DNA from: Leifsonia sp. Leaf336
GTDB lineage: Bacteria; Actinomycetota; Actinomycetes; Actinomycetales; Microbacteriaceae
Reading direction: 5' to 3'
NCBI RefSeq assembly: GCF_001423695.1
Contig: NZ_LMOZ01000001.1
Location: 434,001-498,000 of the forward strand
Length of the DNA: 64,000 nucleotides
A model generated the notes under the pieces. It had not been told where the DNA came from and searched no databases. It saw nothing but the letters and a program-made list of their open reading frames with translations. Position 1 is the stretch's first letter, and the number at the start of each line of letters is the position of its first letter. Positions 33,189 to 41,979 of this stretch are shown piece after piece. Both the position numbers and the translations under genes were made by a program.

Positions 33189-33755
33189 TCAGGGCCGCAG
33201 CAGCGCGAAGAACTGCTCGACGTCGGCGGCCATGTCGATCGTCGGGTCGAGGATCCACGCGTTCTGGAGGCCGTCGGCGAGGGCGTGACCGGCGCGGATG
33301 ATCCAGTCCGGGTCCAGGTCGGCGCGGAGGCGCCCGGCGCGCTGCTCGGCGACGAAGGCCTCCCGGGCCGCCGCGTGCACGGTCTCGGTGCGATCGAGGA
33401 AGAAGGCACGGGCCGGGTGACCGTCGTCGCCCGCCTCCGCCGCGAGCCGCGTGTAGAGCTCGACGAGCCCGGGCACCTGCGCGTTGTGCCGGATGATCTC
33501 GACCAACGATTGCTCGAAGCCTGCGTCGGGGAACTGCTGGACGTCGTGCTCGTCGCGAGCGCGAAGGATCTCGACGAACAGCTGCTCCTTGGAGCCGAAG
33601 TAGTGCAGGAGGCCCGCCGGGCTGAGGCCGACCGCGTCGGCGATCTCACGCACGGAGGCGCTGCGGTACCCGCGCTGGCCGATGATCTCGAGAGCGGCCT
33701 CGAGGATCTCCTCGCGTTTGACGACGCCTTTCGCGTACGCACCTCTCTTGGCCAT
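33189..33755 (-). CDS. TetR-family transcriptional regulator
   Basis: A protein of 188 aa. The HTH is EEILEAALEIIGQRGYRSASVREIADAVGLSPAGLLHYFGSKEQLFVEIL, and a C-terminal helical ligand domain follows. It is convergent with paaK and divergent from the MFS/esterase operon. A palindrome before the MFS gene (33853-33875) and the PaaR-like box (31236-31253) share the half-site TACCGAAC, so this regulator may control one or both. The ligand is unknown. Confidence 0.9.
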   Translation of the reverse strand: MAKRGAYAKGVVKREEILEAALEIIGQRGYRSASVREIADAVGLSPAGLLHYFGSKEQLFVEILRARDEHDVQQFPDAGFEQSLVEIIRHNAQVPGLVELYTRLAAEAGDDGHPARAFFLDRTETVHAAAREAFVAEQRAGRLRADLDPDWIIRAGHALADGLQNAWILDPTIDMAADVEQFFALLRP

Positions 33756-33852
33756 GGGATCCAGGATAGGCGGTCAAACGCGAACGGAATCCGGTTTTCG
33801 AGCCGAAACCCTTGCAGCGTTCGGGTTTAGCTGCGACAATCGTCACGATCCA

Positions 33853-33875
33853 AATACCGAACATCGTTTGGTATT
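33853..33875. promoter_or_regulatory. TetR-type palindrome before the MFS gene
   Basis: AATACCGAAC and GTTTGGTATT flank ATC and are complementary in 9 of 10 positions. The site lies 38 bp upstream of the MFS start. A weaker AAACCC-N11-GGGTTT repeat (33806-33828) is nearer the TetR gene. Confidence 0.65.
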
Positions 33876-33912
33876 GCGATCGGCATCCGTCCCGCTCAAT
33901 GAGGAGCTCCGC

Positions 33913-35220
33913 ATGACCATGACCCCTCCCGATCCGGCCGCCGAGGTCGCGCCGACCGGCTTCATCAGCGCGCAGCAGCCCGCCGTCGGCCGGCCCGCGG
34001 CCAGCCCGCCCGCCACCAAGCGCCTGCTGCCCAGCCTGCTCGCCGCCTCCCTGACGCTCTTCGCCACCTACGGCGGACTCATCGCGATCCTGCTCCCCGT
34101 GCAGGTCGCGCTGCTCGACCCCGCGCACAAGGTGGGCAACCTCGCGATCGTGACCACGACCTCCTTCGTCTTCACCCTGTTCGCGCAGCCGCTCGCCGGC
34201 GCGTTCAGCGACCGCACGCGCTCCCGGTTCGGGCGCCGCGCTCCGTGGATGGTCGTCGGCGCGATCGTCGGCGGCATCTTCCTGTTCGGGCTCGGCTCGC
34301 TCAGCGACCTGCTCTGGATCACGGTCTTCTGGGTCGTCATCCAGGTCGCGCTGAACTTCCTGCAGGCCCCGCTCACCACGATCACGGCCGATCGCTTCCC
34401 GCGTTCGAAGCGTGGAGGCGCGAGCGCCATGATCGGCCTCGGCACCCAGCTCGGCATGACCATCGGCGTCATGCTCGCCGGTGCCTTCGCCCAGCAGGTC
34501 GGCGTCGGGTACTCGATCTTCGGCGGCGCCGTCATCGTCGTCACGGTGCTGTTCGTGCTGATCAACCGCGACTGGTCGTCGAAGGACTCCACGGTCGAAC
34601 CGTTCCGCTGGGGCGCGTTCTTCTCGGGCTTCTGGATCAACCCGCGCAAGCACCCGGACTTCTTCTGGGCCTTCACCGCGCGGTTCCTCCTGATCCTTGG
34701 CTACTTCGTCGTCTCGACCTACCAGCTCTACATCCTCACCGACTACATCAAGCTCTCGCTGCAGGCGGCGACGGGCGCGGTCATCACGCTGACGCTCGTG
34801 GCCTTCGTGCCGACCCTGATCGCGATCGTGGTCTCGGGATGGTGGAGCGACCGGGCGGGGCGCCGCAAGGTGTTCATCTACACCGCGACCGTGGTCATGG
34901 CGATCGGGCTTGCCATGCCGCTCCTCATGCCGAACCTGACCGGGATGATCGCGATGAGCGTCATCAACGGCATCGGCTTCGGCCTCTACATGTCCGTGGA
35001 CGCGGCGCTGATGACAGAGGTGCTGCCGAACGAGGGCGGCGCCGCCGGCAAGGATCTCGGCATCCTCAACGTCGCGACCAACATCCCGCAGGCGCTCAGC
35101 GCGCCGATCGCCGCGATCATCATCGGGTCCCTCGGCGGATACCCGGTGCTGTTCGTCTTCGCGATCGTCTTCGCCATCCTCGGCGCGGTGGCCACCGCTC
35201 CGATCAAGAGCGTCAAGTGA
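33913..35220 (+). CDS. MFS transporter
   Basis: A protein of 435 aa with about 12 hydrophobic helices. The loop 2-3 motif reads QPLAGAFSDRTRSRFGRRAPWMVVGA (GxxxDRxGRR type), mirrored in the second half by VVSGWWSDRAGRRKVFIY. GAGGAG precedes the ATG. Overall it resembles sugar/glycoside-proton symporter-like MFS proteins. The downstream carboxylesterase and TetR palindrome suggest uptake or efflux of an ester-containing compound. Confidence 0.9.
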   Translation: MTMTPPDPAAEVAPTGFISAQQPAVGRPAASPPATKRLLPSLLAASLTLFATYGGLIAILLPVQVALLDPAHKVGNLAIVTTTSFVFTLFAQPLAGAFSDRTRSRFGRRAPWMVVGAIVGGIFLFGLGSLSDLLWITVFWVVIQVALNFLQAPLTTITADRFPRSKRGGASAMIGLGTQLGMTIGVMLAGAFAQQVGVGYSIFGGAVIVVTVLFVLINRDWSSKDSTVEPFRWGAFFSGFWINPRKHPDFFWAFTARFLLILGYFVVSTYQLYILTDYIKLSLQAATGAVITLTLVAFVPTLIAIVVSGWWSDRAGRRKVFIYTATVVMAIGLAMPLLMPNLTGMIAMSVINGIGFGLYMSVDAALMTEVLPNEGGAAGKDLGILNVATNIPQALSAPIAAIIIGSLGGYPVLFVFAIVFAILGAVATAPIKSVK

Positions 35221-35228
35221 AAGGCAGA

Positions 35229-36776
35229 ATGATGGTGATGGAGAACACGCAGACCCCTCTCGACCCGGAGGCGACGGCCGAAGAGGCCGCGCACCCGGAG
35301 GTGCAGACGCTCGCCGGACCCGTGCGCGGGCGATGGAAGGACACCACCCCGCCCGGATCGGGCGCCCGCGGCGCCCTGCGCTCGGCGGCGTTCCTGGGCA
35401 TCCCGTTCGCCGAGGCCCCGGTCGGTGAGCTGCGATTCGCGGCGCCGGTGCCGAAGGCTCCGTGGGAGGGCGTGCTCGACGCTGCGTCGTTCGGACCCAC
35501 CGCGCAGCGCGGCGACCCGGGTGTGACGCTCATCCCCGAGCCGAGCGTGCCGGGGGAATCGACGCTGAACGTCAACGTGCACACGCCCAGCCCCGAGCGG
35601 GCGACGGACGGCGACGGCCTCCCCGTGCTCGTGTACATCCACGGGGGCGGCTATTTCGCGGGCTCGCCGGCGAGCCCCTGGTACGACGGGCGCAACTTCA
35701 ACCGCGACGGCGTCGTGACCGTCACGATCTCGTACCGGCTGGGCTTCGACGGTTTCGGCTGGATCGAGGACGCGCCGTCGAACCGCGGCGTGCGTGACTG
35801 GCTGCTGGCGCTGGAGTGGGTGCAGCAGAACATCGCGGCGTTCGGCGGCGACCCGGCCCGCGTCACGATCGCTGGCCAGTCGGCCGGCGGAGGCGCTGTG
35901 CTGACGCTGCTCGGCATGGAGAAGGCGCAGCACCTGTTCCACTCCGTCTACGCGATCTCGGGCGCGCTCGCCGACGTGACCCCGGAGAAGTCGGAGGCGT
36001 TCGGACGCGCGCTCGCCGCGACCGCCGGCGTCGAGCCGACCCGCGCCGGCTGGTCGACGCTCGACGAGGAGCGCATCCTCGAGCTGCAGAAGAAGGCGAC
36101 GGAACTCGGACCCGACGCGCTGAACGAGGTCGTCGACGGCGGCCTCCCGCTCGGCCCGACGATCGACGGCGACCTCCTCGTGCGCTCCACGCCGGAGTCG
36201 CTGCGGAACGGGGTCGGCGCGAGCAAGCCGCTCGTGCTCGGCGCCACCGACGACGAGTTCACGATGGCGATGGCCGACGCGGGCGCGAAGCTGGCGCTGG
36301 TGCCGAAGGGGATCCTGCTCGGCAAGCTCGGCGTGCCGAAGAGGGCGCAGAAGGCGTACCTGGAGGCGAACGCCGACGTCGTCGCGAAGGGCAAGGCCCG
36401 GCTGGCCGGCCGCGTGCTCACCGACCGGATGTTCCGGATCGCGGTGCTGAAGATCGTCGCCGACCGCGGAGCCGCGCCCACCTGGGTGTACCGGTTCGCG
36501 TGGCCGTCCGGGCACTTCGGCTTCGCGGAGCACTGCCTCGACGTGCCGTTCTTCTTCGACTGCCTGGACGGACCGGCCATGGAGCCGCTGGCGGGTCCGA
36601 ACCCGCCTCAGGCGCTCGCCGACGAGCTGCACGCGGCCGCGGTCGCGTTCATCGCAGCCGGCGACCCGGGCTGGCCGCGGTACGACGACGCCTCCGCGCG
36701 CACCGTGCGCGTCTACGACGCCCGCACGCGCGACGAGGACGACGCCTACGGCTCGGTGCGGCCGCTGCTGACCTGA
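35229..36776 (+). CDS. Type B carboxylesterase/lipase
   Basis: A protein of 515 aa. Motifs are FLGIPFAEAPVGELRF near residue 58, oxyanion-hole IHGGGYFAGS, nucleophile elbow GQSAGGG with Ser218, and catalytic His in FGFAEHCLDVPFFFD. No signal peptide, so cytoplasmic. It lies 8 bp after the MFS gene and is likely co-transcribed. It probably hydrolyses a compound brought in by that carrier. Several in-frame starts cluster at 35229-35240. Confidence 0.92.
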   Translation: MMVMENTQTPLDPEATAEEAAHPEVQTLAGPVRGRWKDTTPPGSGARGALRSAAFLGIPFAEAPVGELRFAAPVPKAPWEGVLDAASFGPTAQRGDPGVTLIPEPSVPGESTLNVNVHTPSPERATDGDGLPVLVYIHGGGYFAGSPASPWYDGRNFNRDGVVTVTISYRLGFDGFGWIEDAPSNRGVRDWLLALEWVQQNIAAFGGDPARVTIAGQSAGGGAVLTLLGMEKAQHLFHSVYAISGALADVTPEKSEAFGRALAATAGVEPTRAGWSTLDEERILELQKKATELGPDALNEVVDGGLPLGPTIDGDLLVRSTPESLRNGVGASKPLVLGATDDEFTMAMADAGAKLALVPKGILLGKLGVPKRAQKAYLEANADVVAKGKARLAGRVLTDRMFRIAVLKIVADRGAAPTWVYRFAWPSGHFGFAEHCLDVPFFFDCLDGPAMEPLAGPNPPQALADELHAAAVAFIAAGDPGWPRYDDASARTVRVYDARTRDEDDAYGSVRPLLT

Positions 36777-36802
36777 GGCGACCGGGCCTGAGGCGACCGG
36801 GC
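36773..36802. repeat. Tandem duplication of a 15-bp unit
   Basis: CTGAGGCGACCGGGC occurs twice back to back (36773-36787, 36788-36802). The first copy covers the esterase stop codon. It looks like recent slippage. Confidence 0.8.
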
Positions 36803-36816
36803 CGGGACGATCCGGC

Positions 36817-37050
36817 TCAGTTGAAGATCGCCCACTCGGCCCGGTCGAGAGTCATCGGCTGGCCTTGTGCGATCACCTGCCAGTGCTTGTCGTCGCGCCC
36901 GGCGTACTCGGCCAGGAGGGTCGTGTACTTCCAGTCGCCGGCGACGCGGTTCCAGTGGATGAGCGCGATGAGCTGCCCGTGCCGCAGGTACGGGACGGGT
37001 GAGGTCTCGTCGAGGTGCGGCTCGTGGTGGATGGACGGGTGCATGGTCAC
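36817..37050 (-). CDS. Small hypothetical protein
   Basis: A protein of 77 aa. GTG 37050 is chosen because AGGGAGGT lies 5 nt upstream; an ATG two codons later is possible. It is rich in aromatics and histidine (MHPSIHHEPHLDETSPVPYLRHGQLIALIHWNRVAGDWKYTTLL begins it). It has no signal or membrane segment. I do not recognise the family. It is isolated between two plus-strand genes. Confidence 0.55.
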   Translation of the reverse strand: MTMHPSIHHEPHLDETSPVPYLRHGQLIALIHWNRVAGDWKYTTLLAEYAGRDDKHWQVIAQGQPMTLDRAEWAIFN

Positions 37051-37144
37051 GGCATACCTCCCTGTCGCCGAGCACCGGTCCGTCGCCGACGGCGAGGGAT
37101 GTGCCGGGTGTGCACAGTGTGATCCCTGAGCACGGCGCTCGGCT

Positions 37145-37179
37145 AGTGTCTTCGACACTCCGTGACCGGTTCGGAACCG
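37145..37179. promoter_or_regulatory. Two small perfect palindromes upstream of the DUF1801-like gene
   Basis: AGTGTC-TTC-GACACT (37145-37159) and CGGTTC-G-GAACCG (37167-37179) lie about 75-110 bp upstream of the gene at 37253. They could be operators or, in RNA, small hairpins. Confidence 0.35.
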
Positions 37180-37252
37180 AGCAGGATCGGAGAAGCGACG
37201 GGCCTGGCTCGCGGCCTAGGGTGAACTCAGGTCACGAGAGGGGAACGGAACC

Positions 37253-37669
37253 ATGGCCGACACCACGTTCAGCAAAGAGGAGAAGGCCGCGATCAAGGCC
37301 GCGGTCGCCGAGAAGAAGGCGGCGCAGGAGGGCGCGGACGCCGCAGCCGCATGCGACGAGGCGATCGCCTCGATGACCGGCACCGACAAGGAGTTCGCGC
37401 AGGCGTTCCACCGGCTGGTCGCCGAGAACACGCCGCTGGCCGCGAAGACCTGGTACGGGATGCCGGCGTACGCCGACGCCGCGGGCAAAGTCGTCGTCGC
37501 CTTCAAGCCGGGATCGAAGTTCAAGATCCGCTACGCGACGATCGAGTTCCAGCAGGCGGCCCAGCTCGACGACGGCGGCCTGTGGCCGGTGGGATACGCG
37601 ATCACCAGCATGACCGCTGCGGACGAGGAGCGGATCGCCGCGATCCTGCGCACAGCCGTCGGGCGCTGA
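37253..37669 (+). CDS. DUF1801/YdhG-like protein
   Basis: A protein of 138 aa. The N-terminal 45 residues form a charged, alanine/lysine-rich helix. The rest fits the DUF1801 (YdhG) fold, with TWYGMPAYADAAGKVVVAFKPGSKFKIRYATIEF. The family has been called an iron-chaperone-like fold but no biochemical role is established for this branch. AGGGGAAC precedes the ATG. Confidence 0.75.
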   Translation: MADTTFSKEEKAAIKAAVAEKKAAQEGADAAAACDEAIASMTGTDKEFAQAFHRLVAENTPLAAKTWYGMPAYADAAGKVVVAFKPGSKFKIRYATIEFQQAAQLDDGGLWPVGYAITSMTAADEERIAAILRTAVGR

Positions 37670-37788
37670 CCGCGCGTTCACGTCGAATTCTCTTGCCACC
37701 GGGCATGAGGAGACCTCAGGATGGCGCCGTGGAGGCCGCCCACGTCGGTGGCCTTACGGAACCACGTCAACCACCTGAGGAGAGACTC

Positions 37789-38502
37789 ATGCCCGCACTG
37801 CCCACGATCGTCCTCGTTCACGGCGCCTTCGCTGACGCCTCCGGCTACGCCGGCATCATCACCGAACTCGAGGGATCCGGCTACACCGTGGTCGCACCGC
37901 CGAACCCGCTGCGCGGCCTCCTGAACGACGGCGAGTCGGTGCGGCGCGTCGTCTCCGCCATCGACGGTCCCGTCGTGCTCGTCGGCCATTCCTACGGCGG
38001 CGCGGTGATCGGTCAGGCCTCGGCCGGGCTGAGCAACGTGAAGGCGCTGGTCTTCCTCGCCGCGTTCGGGCTGGAGGTGGGTGAGAGCGCGGTGAGCGCG
38101 CAGCAGCCCTACCCGGCGCCGCTGCTGGCGACCGAGAACGAGCCGACGCCGTACGACGCGGTGGGGGCGCCCGGAGGCCCGGAGATCTACGTGAAGAAGG
38201 AGCGCTTCAAGGAGGTGTTCTGCGGCGACTCCTCCGATGCCGTCGCCGCCGTCCTCTACGCCACGCAGCGTCCGCTGGCGGTGGCGGCGCTCACCGAGCA
38301 GGCCACGGGGGCCGGCTGGCACGACATCCCGAGCTGGTTCCTGGTGTCCGACAAGGACAACGCCATCTCGCCGGAGGCCGAGGCGGCCTGGGCGCAGCGC
38401 ATGGGCGCGACCACGGAGCACATCGACGGTTCGCACACGGCCTTCACCGTGCAGTCCGGCCGGGTGGCGGCGTTCATCCGGGCGGCAGCGGAGAACAGCT
38501 AG
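37789..38502 (+). CDS. Alpha/beta hydrolase (esterase-like)
   Basis: A protein of 237 aa with oxyanion strand TIVLVHGAFADASGY, nucleophile elbow GHSYGGA with Ser68, and the C-terminal His in IDGSHTAF. This resembles the small salicylate-esterase/hydroxynitrile-lyase-like hydrolases common in actinobacteria. GAGGAG lies 8 nt before the ATG. Its stop shares the four bases CTAG with the stop of the convergent VOC gene. Confidence 0.88.
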   Translation: MPALPTIVLVHGAFADASGYAGIITELEGSGYTVVAPPNPLRGLLNDGESVRRVVSAIDGPVVLVGHSYGGAVIGQASAGLSNVKALVFLAAFGLEVGESAVSAQQPYPAPLLATENEPTPYDAVGAPGGPEIYVKKERFKEVFCGDSSDAVAAVLYATQRPLAVAALTEQATGAGWHDIPSWFLVSDKDNAISPEAEAAWAQRMGATTEHIDGSHTAFTVQSGRVAAFIRAAAENS

Positions 38503-38945
38503 CCCTTCTGCAGCTCCTCGGCCAGCATCACCAGGATGCCGCTCGGACCACGGAGGTAGGTCAGCTTGTAGATGTCCTGGTAGGTCGCGACGCCGCGCAA
38601 CGGGTAGCAGCCGTGCGCGGCCGCGACCTCCAGGGCCGCGTCGATGTCGTCGACCGCGAACGCGACTCGGTGCATGCCGATCTCGTTGGGGAGCGTCGGC
38701 TCGGTCTCGATGGCGTCGGGGTGGAGGTACTCGAACAGCTCCAGCTTGCCGTGGCCGTCCGGTGTCTGCAGCAGAGCGATCTTGGCGTGGTTGCCGTCGA
38801 GGCCGACGGCGGTGTCCGTCCACTCGCCGCTGACGGTGTCACGGCCGACGACCTCCAGACCGAGGTCGGTGAAGAAGGCGATGGTCGCTTCGAGGTCGCG
38901 CACCGCGATGCCGACGTTGTCGAGTCTGATGGCCATGGGGTGCAT
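38499..38945 (-). CDS. VOC-family protein (methylmalonyl-CoA-epimerase-like)
   Basis: A protein of 148 aa. Two beta-alpha-beta-beta-beta modules: RLDNVGIAVRDLEATIAFFTDLGLEVVGRD, and GMHRVAFAVDDIDAALEVAAAHGC. Metal-ligand His and Glu positions are present (VGIAV is unusual in lacking His at the first ligand; H in MHRVAF is present). LRGPSGILVMLAEEL ends the fold. It could be an epimerase-like or glyoxalase-like enzyme, and the substrate is unknown. Confidence 0.82.
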   Translation of the reverse strand: MHPMAIRLDNVGIAVRDLEATIAFFTDLGLEVVGRDTVSGEWTDTAVGLDGNHAKIALLQTPDGHGKLELFEYLHPDAIETEPTLPNEIGMHRVAFAVDDIDAALEVAAAHGCYPLRGVATYQDIYKLTYLRGPSGILVMLAEELQKG

Positions 38946-38972
38946 GCTACTCAGCCTCCGGGATGGAGCGGC

Positions 38973-39470
38973 TCACGGGTTGTGCGTGATCGTCAGCTCG
39001 GGCGCGCTGAACGGGAACGGAAAGATGATCGTTCCGCCGCTGGTCAGCGACTCGTGCGGGACGAGGAACAGCCACGCCATCCCGATGAACCCCGCGACCA
39101 ACGCGAGAGCGATGGTGAGGGTGGCGGCGCGATCGAGCGTGCGGAGCGCGTCCGCGACCGTGGAGGCCTGGCGGGCGACCCGGCCGATCGCGACGAACAG
39201 GATGACCGCGAACGCGGCGTAGACGATCCAGCTCGGGCGCACGACGAGGTTCGCGCACGTGACCTGCGTGGTGCCGGAGTCACCGCCGCCGGGGGAGTCC
39301 GAGCATGTCCCGATGCTCCCGGTGCTGAGCAGCGTGTACACCGCGGCGGCGGCGGCCCCCGTGATCAGCACCCGGCGCAGCCGCACCAGGATCGGGCCGG
39401 CGGGAAGCCGCGACAGCTCCCCGGTCTCGACCGTCGACGTCCCCGTCGTCCGCATCACGTTGTCCCCCAT
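38973..39470 (-). CDS. Putative membrane protein with four helices
   Basis: A protein of 165 aa with hydrophobic helices at about residues 34-50, 75-95, 110-130 and a weak fourth. The loop after the first helix carries cysteines and a Gly-rich GDSGTTQVTC segment. I do not recognise the family. Its ATG (39470) is weakly supported; an ATG 5 codons later is possible. It is divergent from another small membrane protein. Confidence 0.65.
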   Translation of the reverse strand: MGDNVMRTTGTSTVETGELSRLPAGPILVRLRRVLITGAAAAAVYTLLSTGSIGTCSDSPGGGDSGTTQVTCANLVVRPSWIVYAAFAVILFVAIGRVARQASTVADALRTLDRAATLTIALALVAGFIGMAWLFLVPHESLTSGGTIIFPFPFSAPELTITHNP

Positions 39471-39553
39471 CGTGTCGGCGTCTGCACCGATCCTGGCATG
39501 GATTCGGCTCCGGATGCTTGCGCATCCACGCGCCGAACGGCCAGTCTGTCCCC

Positions 39554-40207
39554 ATGGGGGAATCCGGGACACTCGGCCGCACGTCGACAGTGACGCTGAC
39601 CTGGGGAGGTGCCGGACTCGCGGTGGCGGCGGTGTTCCCGCTGCTCTCGAACGCCGCCTTCCTGATTCCCGCCGTCGACGTCTCCTGGATCTACGCGAAT
39701 TATCCCGTCGTCGGAGGGCTGTCGGCGATCGCCCTGATCGCCGCCTGCATCGTGCTCGCCATCGGGCTGCGCGGCGAGACGGGCATCGTGGGAACATCGG
39801 TCGTCGGAAAGCTCGCGCTCATCGTGTTCGGTGTCACGCACACCCTCTCCACCGGGTACTTCTCGTGGCCGGCGCCGAGCGCCGTCGCGGCGCCCGCGGT
39901 GCTCGTCGTCTGGTCCTCGCTGATCTGGGGGATCGACGTGCTGTCTCTGATCGCGCTGGCTGTCGCCGCGTTCGCGGTCGTCCGCGCCGGCGTGCTCCGC
40001 GGTCCCGCTCGCTGGGCGCTGCTCGCGTTCGCCGTGACGACGGTGGTCGCCCTCCTCGTCAGCACCCTCCCGGTCATCGTTCTGATTCCGGTCTGGATGG
40101 GCGCACTGATCGCCTCGCAGGCGCTCCAGCTCGCGACCGGAGTCCTCTACATCGTCGAGGGGCAGCGCGCGCGGCGCGGGGACGGGCTGCGCGCCGCCTC
40201 CGCGTAG
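39554..40207 (+). CDS. Hypothetical integral membrane protein
   Basis: A protein of 217 aa with six predicted hydrophobic segments spread over the whole length (GGAGLAVAAVFPLLSNAAFLIP to VWMGALIASQALQLATGVLYI). It is probably a multi-pass inner-membrane protein. No enzymatic motif is visible. Thirty bases separate it from the GAP-family gene, suggesting an operon. Confidence 0.65.
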   Translation: MGESGTLGRTSTVTLTWGGAGLAVAAVFPLLSNAAFLIPAVDVSWIYANYPVVGGLSAIALIAACIVLAIGLRGETGIVGTSVVGKLALIVFGVTHTLSTGYFSWPAPSAVAAPAVLVVWSSLIWGIDVLSLIALAVAAFAVVRAGVLRGPARWALLAFAVTTVVALLVSTLPVIVLIPVWMGALIASQALQLATGVLYIVEGQRARRGDGLRAASA

Positions 40208-40237
40208 GCGGCGACGCTGTCGCAGGCGGAGGACGGG

Positions 40238-40912
40238 ATGCTCGCGGTCGTCGGTGCCATCCTCCCGCTCGCACTGGTCGTGTGGTTCAGCCCGACGCGC
40301 GTGATGGCGGCGACCGCTCTGCTGCTCTCCGGCCGGGCGCGGGCGGTTCCCGGCGCCTACGCGATCGGCTGGGTCGTGGGGATCGCCCTCTACATCGTGC
40401 TGTTCACCGTCTTCGGCGCCGCCATCGGGGCGATCCAGCTGCCCTCGCTGAAGAGCGACGCCTGGTTCCTCGACCCGATCGTCGCGCTCGTGATGTTCGG
40501 GTCGGCCGCCCTCGCCTGGCGGGCGCGCCCGCGGCCCGGCATCGAGCTACGACCTCCGCGGCTCTCGCGGATGATCGGCCGGCTCACGCCGTGGTCGGCG
40601 CTGGGGCTCGGGCTCGTCCTCTCGATCGTCAGCCCCCTGCACCTCGCGGTCGCGGCGGCTGTCGGCGTCGACATCGCGACCGGTGGCCTCGCCGCCGCCG
40701 CCCAGCTCGTAGTGGTCGTCGTGTTCGTGCTGCTCAGCACCAGCTCGGTGACCATCCCGGTCGGTGCCGCGATCGTCGCACCCGACCGGGCGGAGGCCCC
40801 GCTACGGCGGCTGCAGACCTGGCTCGCCGAACACGGAACCACCCTGCTGGTCGTGGTGCTGCTGGTGATCGGGGTCGACTTCGTGGGGCGCTGGATCGCG
40901 GCGGTGCTCTGA
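40238..40912 (+). CDS. GAP-family (Sap-like) membrane protein
   Basis: A protein of 224 aa with six helices. It opens with ILPLALVVWFSPTRVMAATALLLSGRARAVPGAYAIGWVVG, characteristic of the GAP/Sap family (mycobacterial relatives take part in export of peptidoglycolipids/sulfolipid). Here the cargo is unknown. The family is named from a mycobacterial glycolipid pathway, so I assign fold only. It is convergent with the FGE gene. Confidence 0.75.
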   Translation: MLAVVGAILPLALVVWFSPTRVMAATALLLSGRARAVPGAYAIGWVVGIALYIVLFTVFGAAIGAIQLPSLKSDAWFLDPIVALVMFGSAALAWRARPRPGIELRPPRLSRMIGRLTPWSALGLGLVLSIVSPLHLAVAAAVGVDIATGGLAAAAQLVVVVVFVLLSTSSVTIPVGAAIVAPDRAEAPLRRLQTWLAEHGTTLLVVVLLVIGVDFVGRWIAAVL

Positions 40913-40975
40913 CGGCGGCGGTCGTGCTCAGGCGGGGGGTGCGCTCGCGTTGGTCAGCTCAGGCGTCGGTCGTTC

Positions 40976-41887
40976 TCAGGCGTCGGCGGCGCATCGGAAC
41001 CCGATGTGCGACATCCCGGTGTCCTCCGCTTGCGGTGACCGCGCCGCCGGGCGGAACCGCAGGCAGTACTCCGGCGAGCACAGGAACGAGCCGCCCTTGA
41101 GCACGCGCCGCGGGATGGTCTCGCCCTCGTGCGCGCTCGCCGTCGCGAGCAGGTTCTGCCGCTTGCCGGCGTCGACGGGATTGTCGCTCAGTCGCACGTG
41201 CCGGGGCGTGTAGTAGTCGGTCGTCCACTCCCAGACGTTGCCGATCAGGTCGTAGACCCCGAAACCGTTCGCGGGATACGAGCCGACCGCTGCGGTGCCG
41301 CCGACCCCGTGGTTGTCGTAGGGGAAGCGGCCCAGCCAGGAGTTGGCCTGCGGCACACCGCCGGGGTAGGGCTCCTCGCCCCACGCGAACCGTGCGCCGG
41401 CGACGCCTCCGCGGGAGGCGAACTCGTGCTCGGCCTCCGTCGGCAGCCGCTTGTCCGCCCAGGCGGCGTAGGTCTGGGCGTCCTCGAACGCGATGTGCAC
41501 GACGGGATGGTGCAGCCGGTCGTCGATCGCCGAGCCGGGACCGAAGGGCGCCCGCCAGGAGGCGCCGGGCTGCCACCTCCACCAGTTGCGCCAGTCGCCG
41601 AGGTCGACGGGACCTGCGGTCGGCGTGAAGACCATGGCACCGGGTACGAGATCCTCCGGCGCGACGCCGGGGTAGTCGGCGGCCGCCATCGGACGTTCGG
41701 CGACGGTGACGTACCCGGTGTCGGCGACGAAGCGCGCGTAGTCCTCGTTCGTGACCTGGTAGCGGTCGATGAGGAAGGAGGCGACCTCCCGTTCGACGAC
41801 GGGCTGTTCGTCCGGGTAGAACTCGGCGGACCCCATCGCGAACGTGCCGCCCTCGATCAGGACCATCTCTCTGCCGTCGTCGGTCAC
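40976..41887 (-). CDS. Formylglycine-generating enzyme (FGE/SUMF1-like), orphan
   Basis: A protein of 303 aa. The C-type-lectin-like FGE fold begins with MVLIEGGTFAMGS and continues with LPTEAEHEFASRGG and GNVWEWTTDYYTP. Near the C-terminus, KGGSFLCSPEYCLRFRPAAR has both cysteines (Cys270 and Cys275) needed for copper-dependent oxidation of sulfatase Cys to formylglycine. Many look-alikes lack these cysteines, so this is likely an active enzyme. No sulfatase is encoded in the window. Confidence 0.9.
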   Translation of the reverse strand: MTDDGREMVLIEGGTFAMGSAEFYPDEQPVVEREVASFLIDRYQVTNEDYARFVADTGYVTVAERPMAAADYPGVAPEDLVPGAMVFTPTAGPVDLGDWRNWWRWQPGASWRAPFGPGSAIDDRLHHPVVHIAFEDAQTYAAWADKRLPTEAEHEFASRGGVAGARFAWGEEPYPGGVPQANSWLGRFPYDNHGVGGTAAVGSYPANGFGVYDLIGNVWEWTTDYYTPRHVRLSDNPVDAGKRQNLLATASAHEGETIPRRVLKGGSFLCSPEYCLRFRPAARSPQAEDTGMSHIGFRCAADA

Positions 41888-41979
41888 GCGATCACCGTAT
41901 CAGCGCGCACGCCGCCCCCGGCAGGCCCGGCCGGGAGGTGTGGATGACGTGCGCGGGGCCGCGCTTGTGGACCGCAGGA

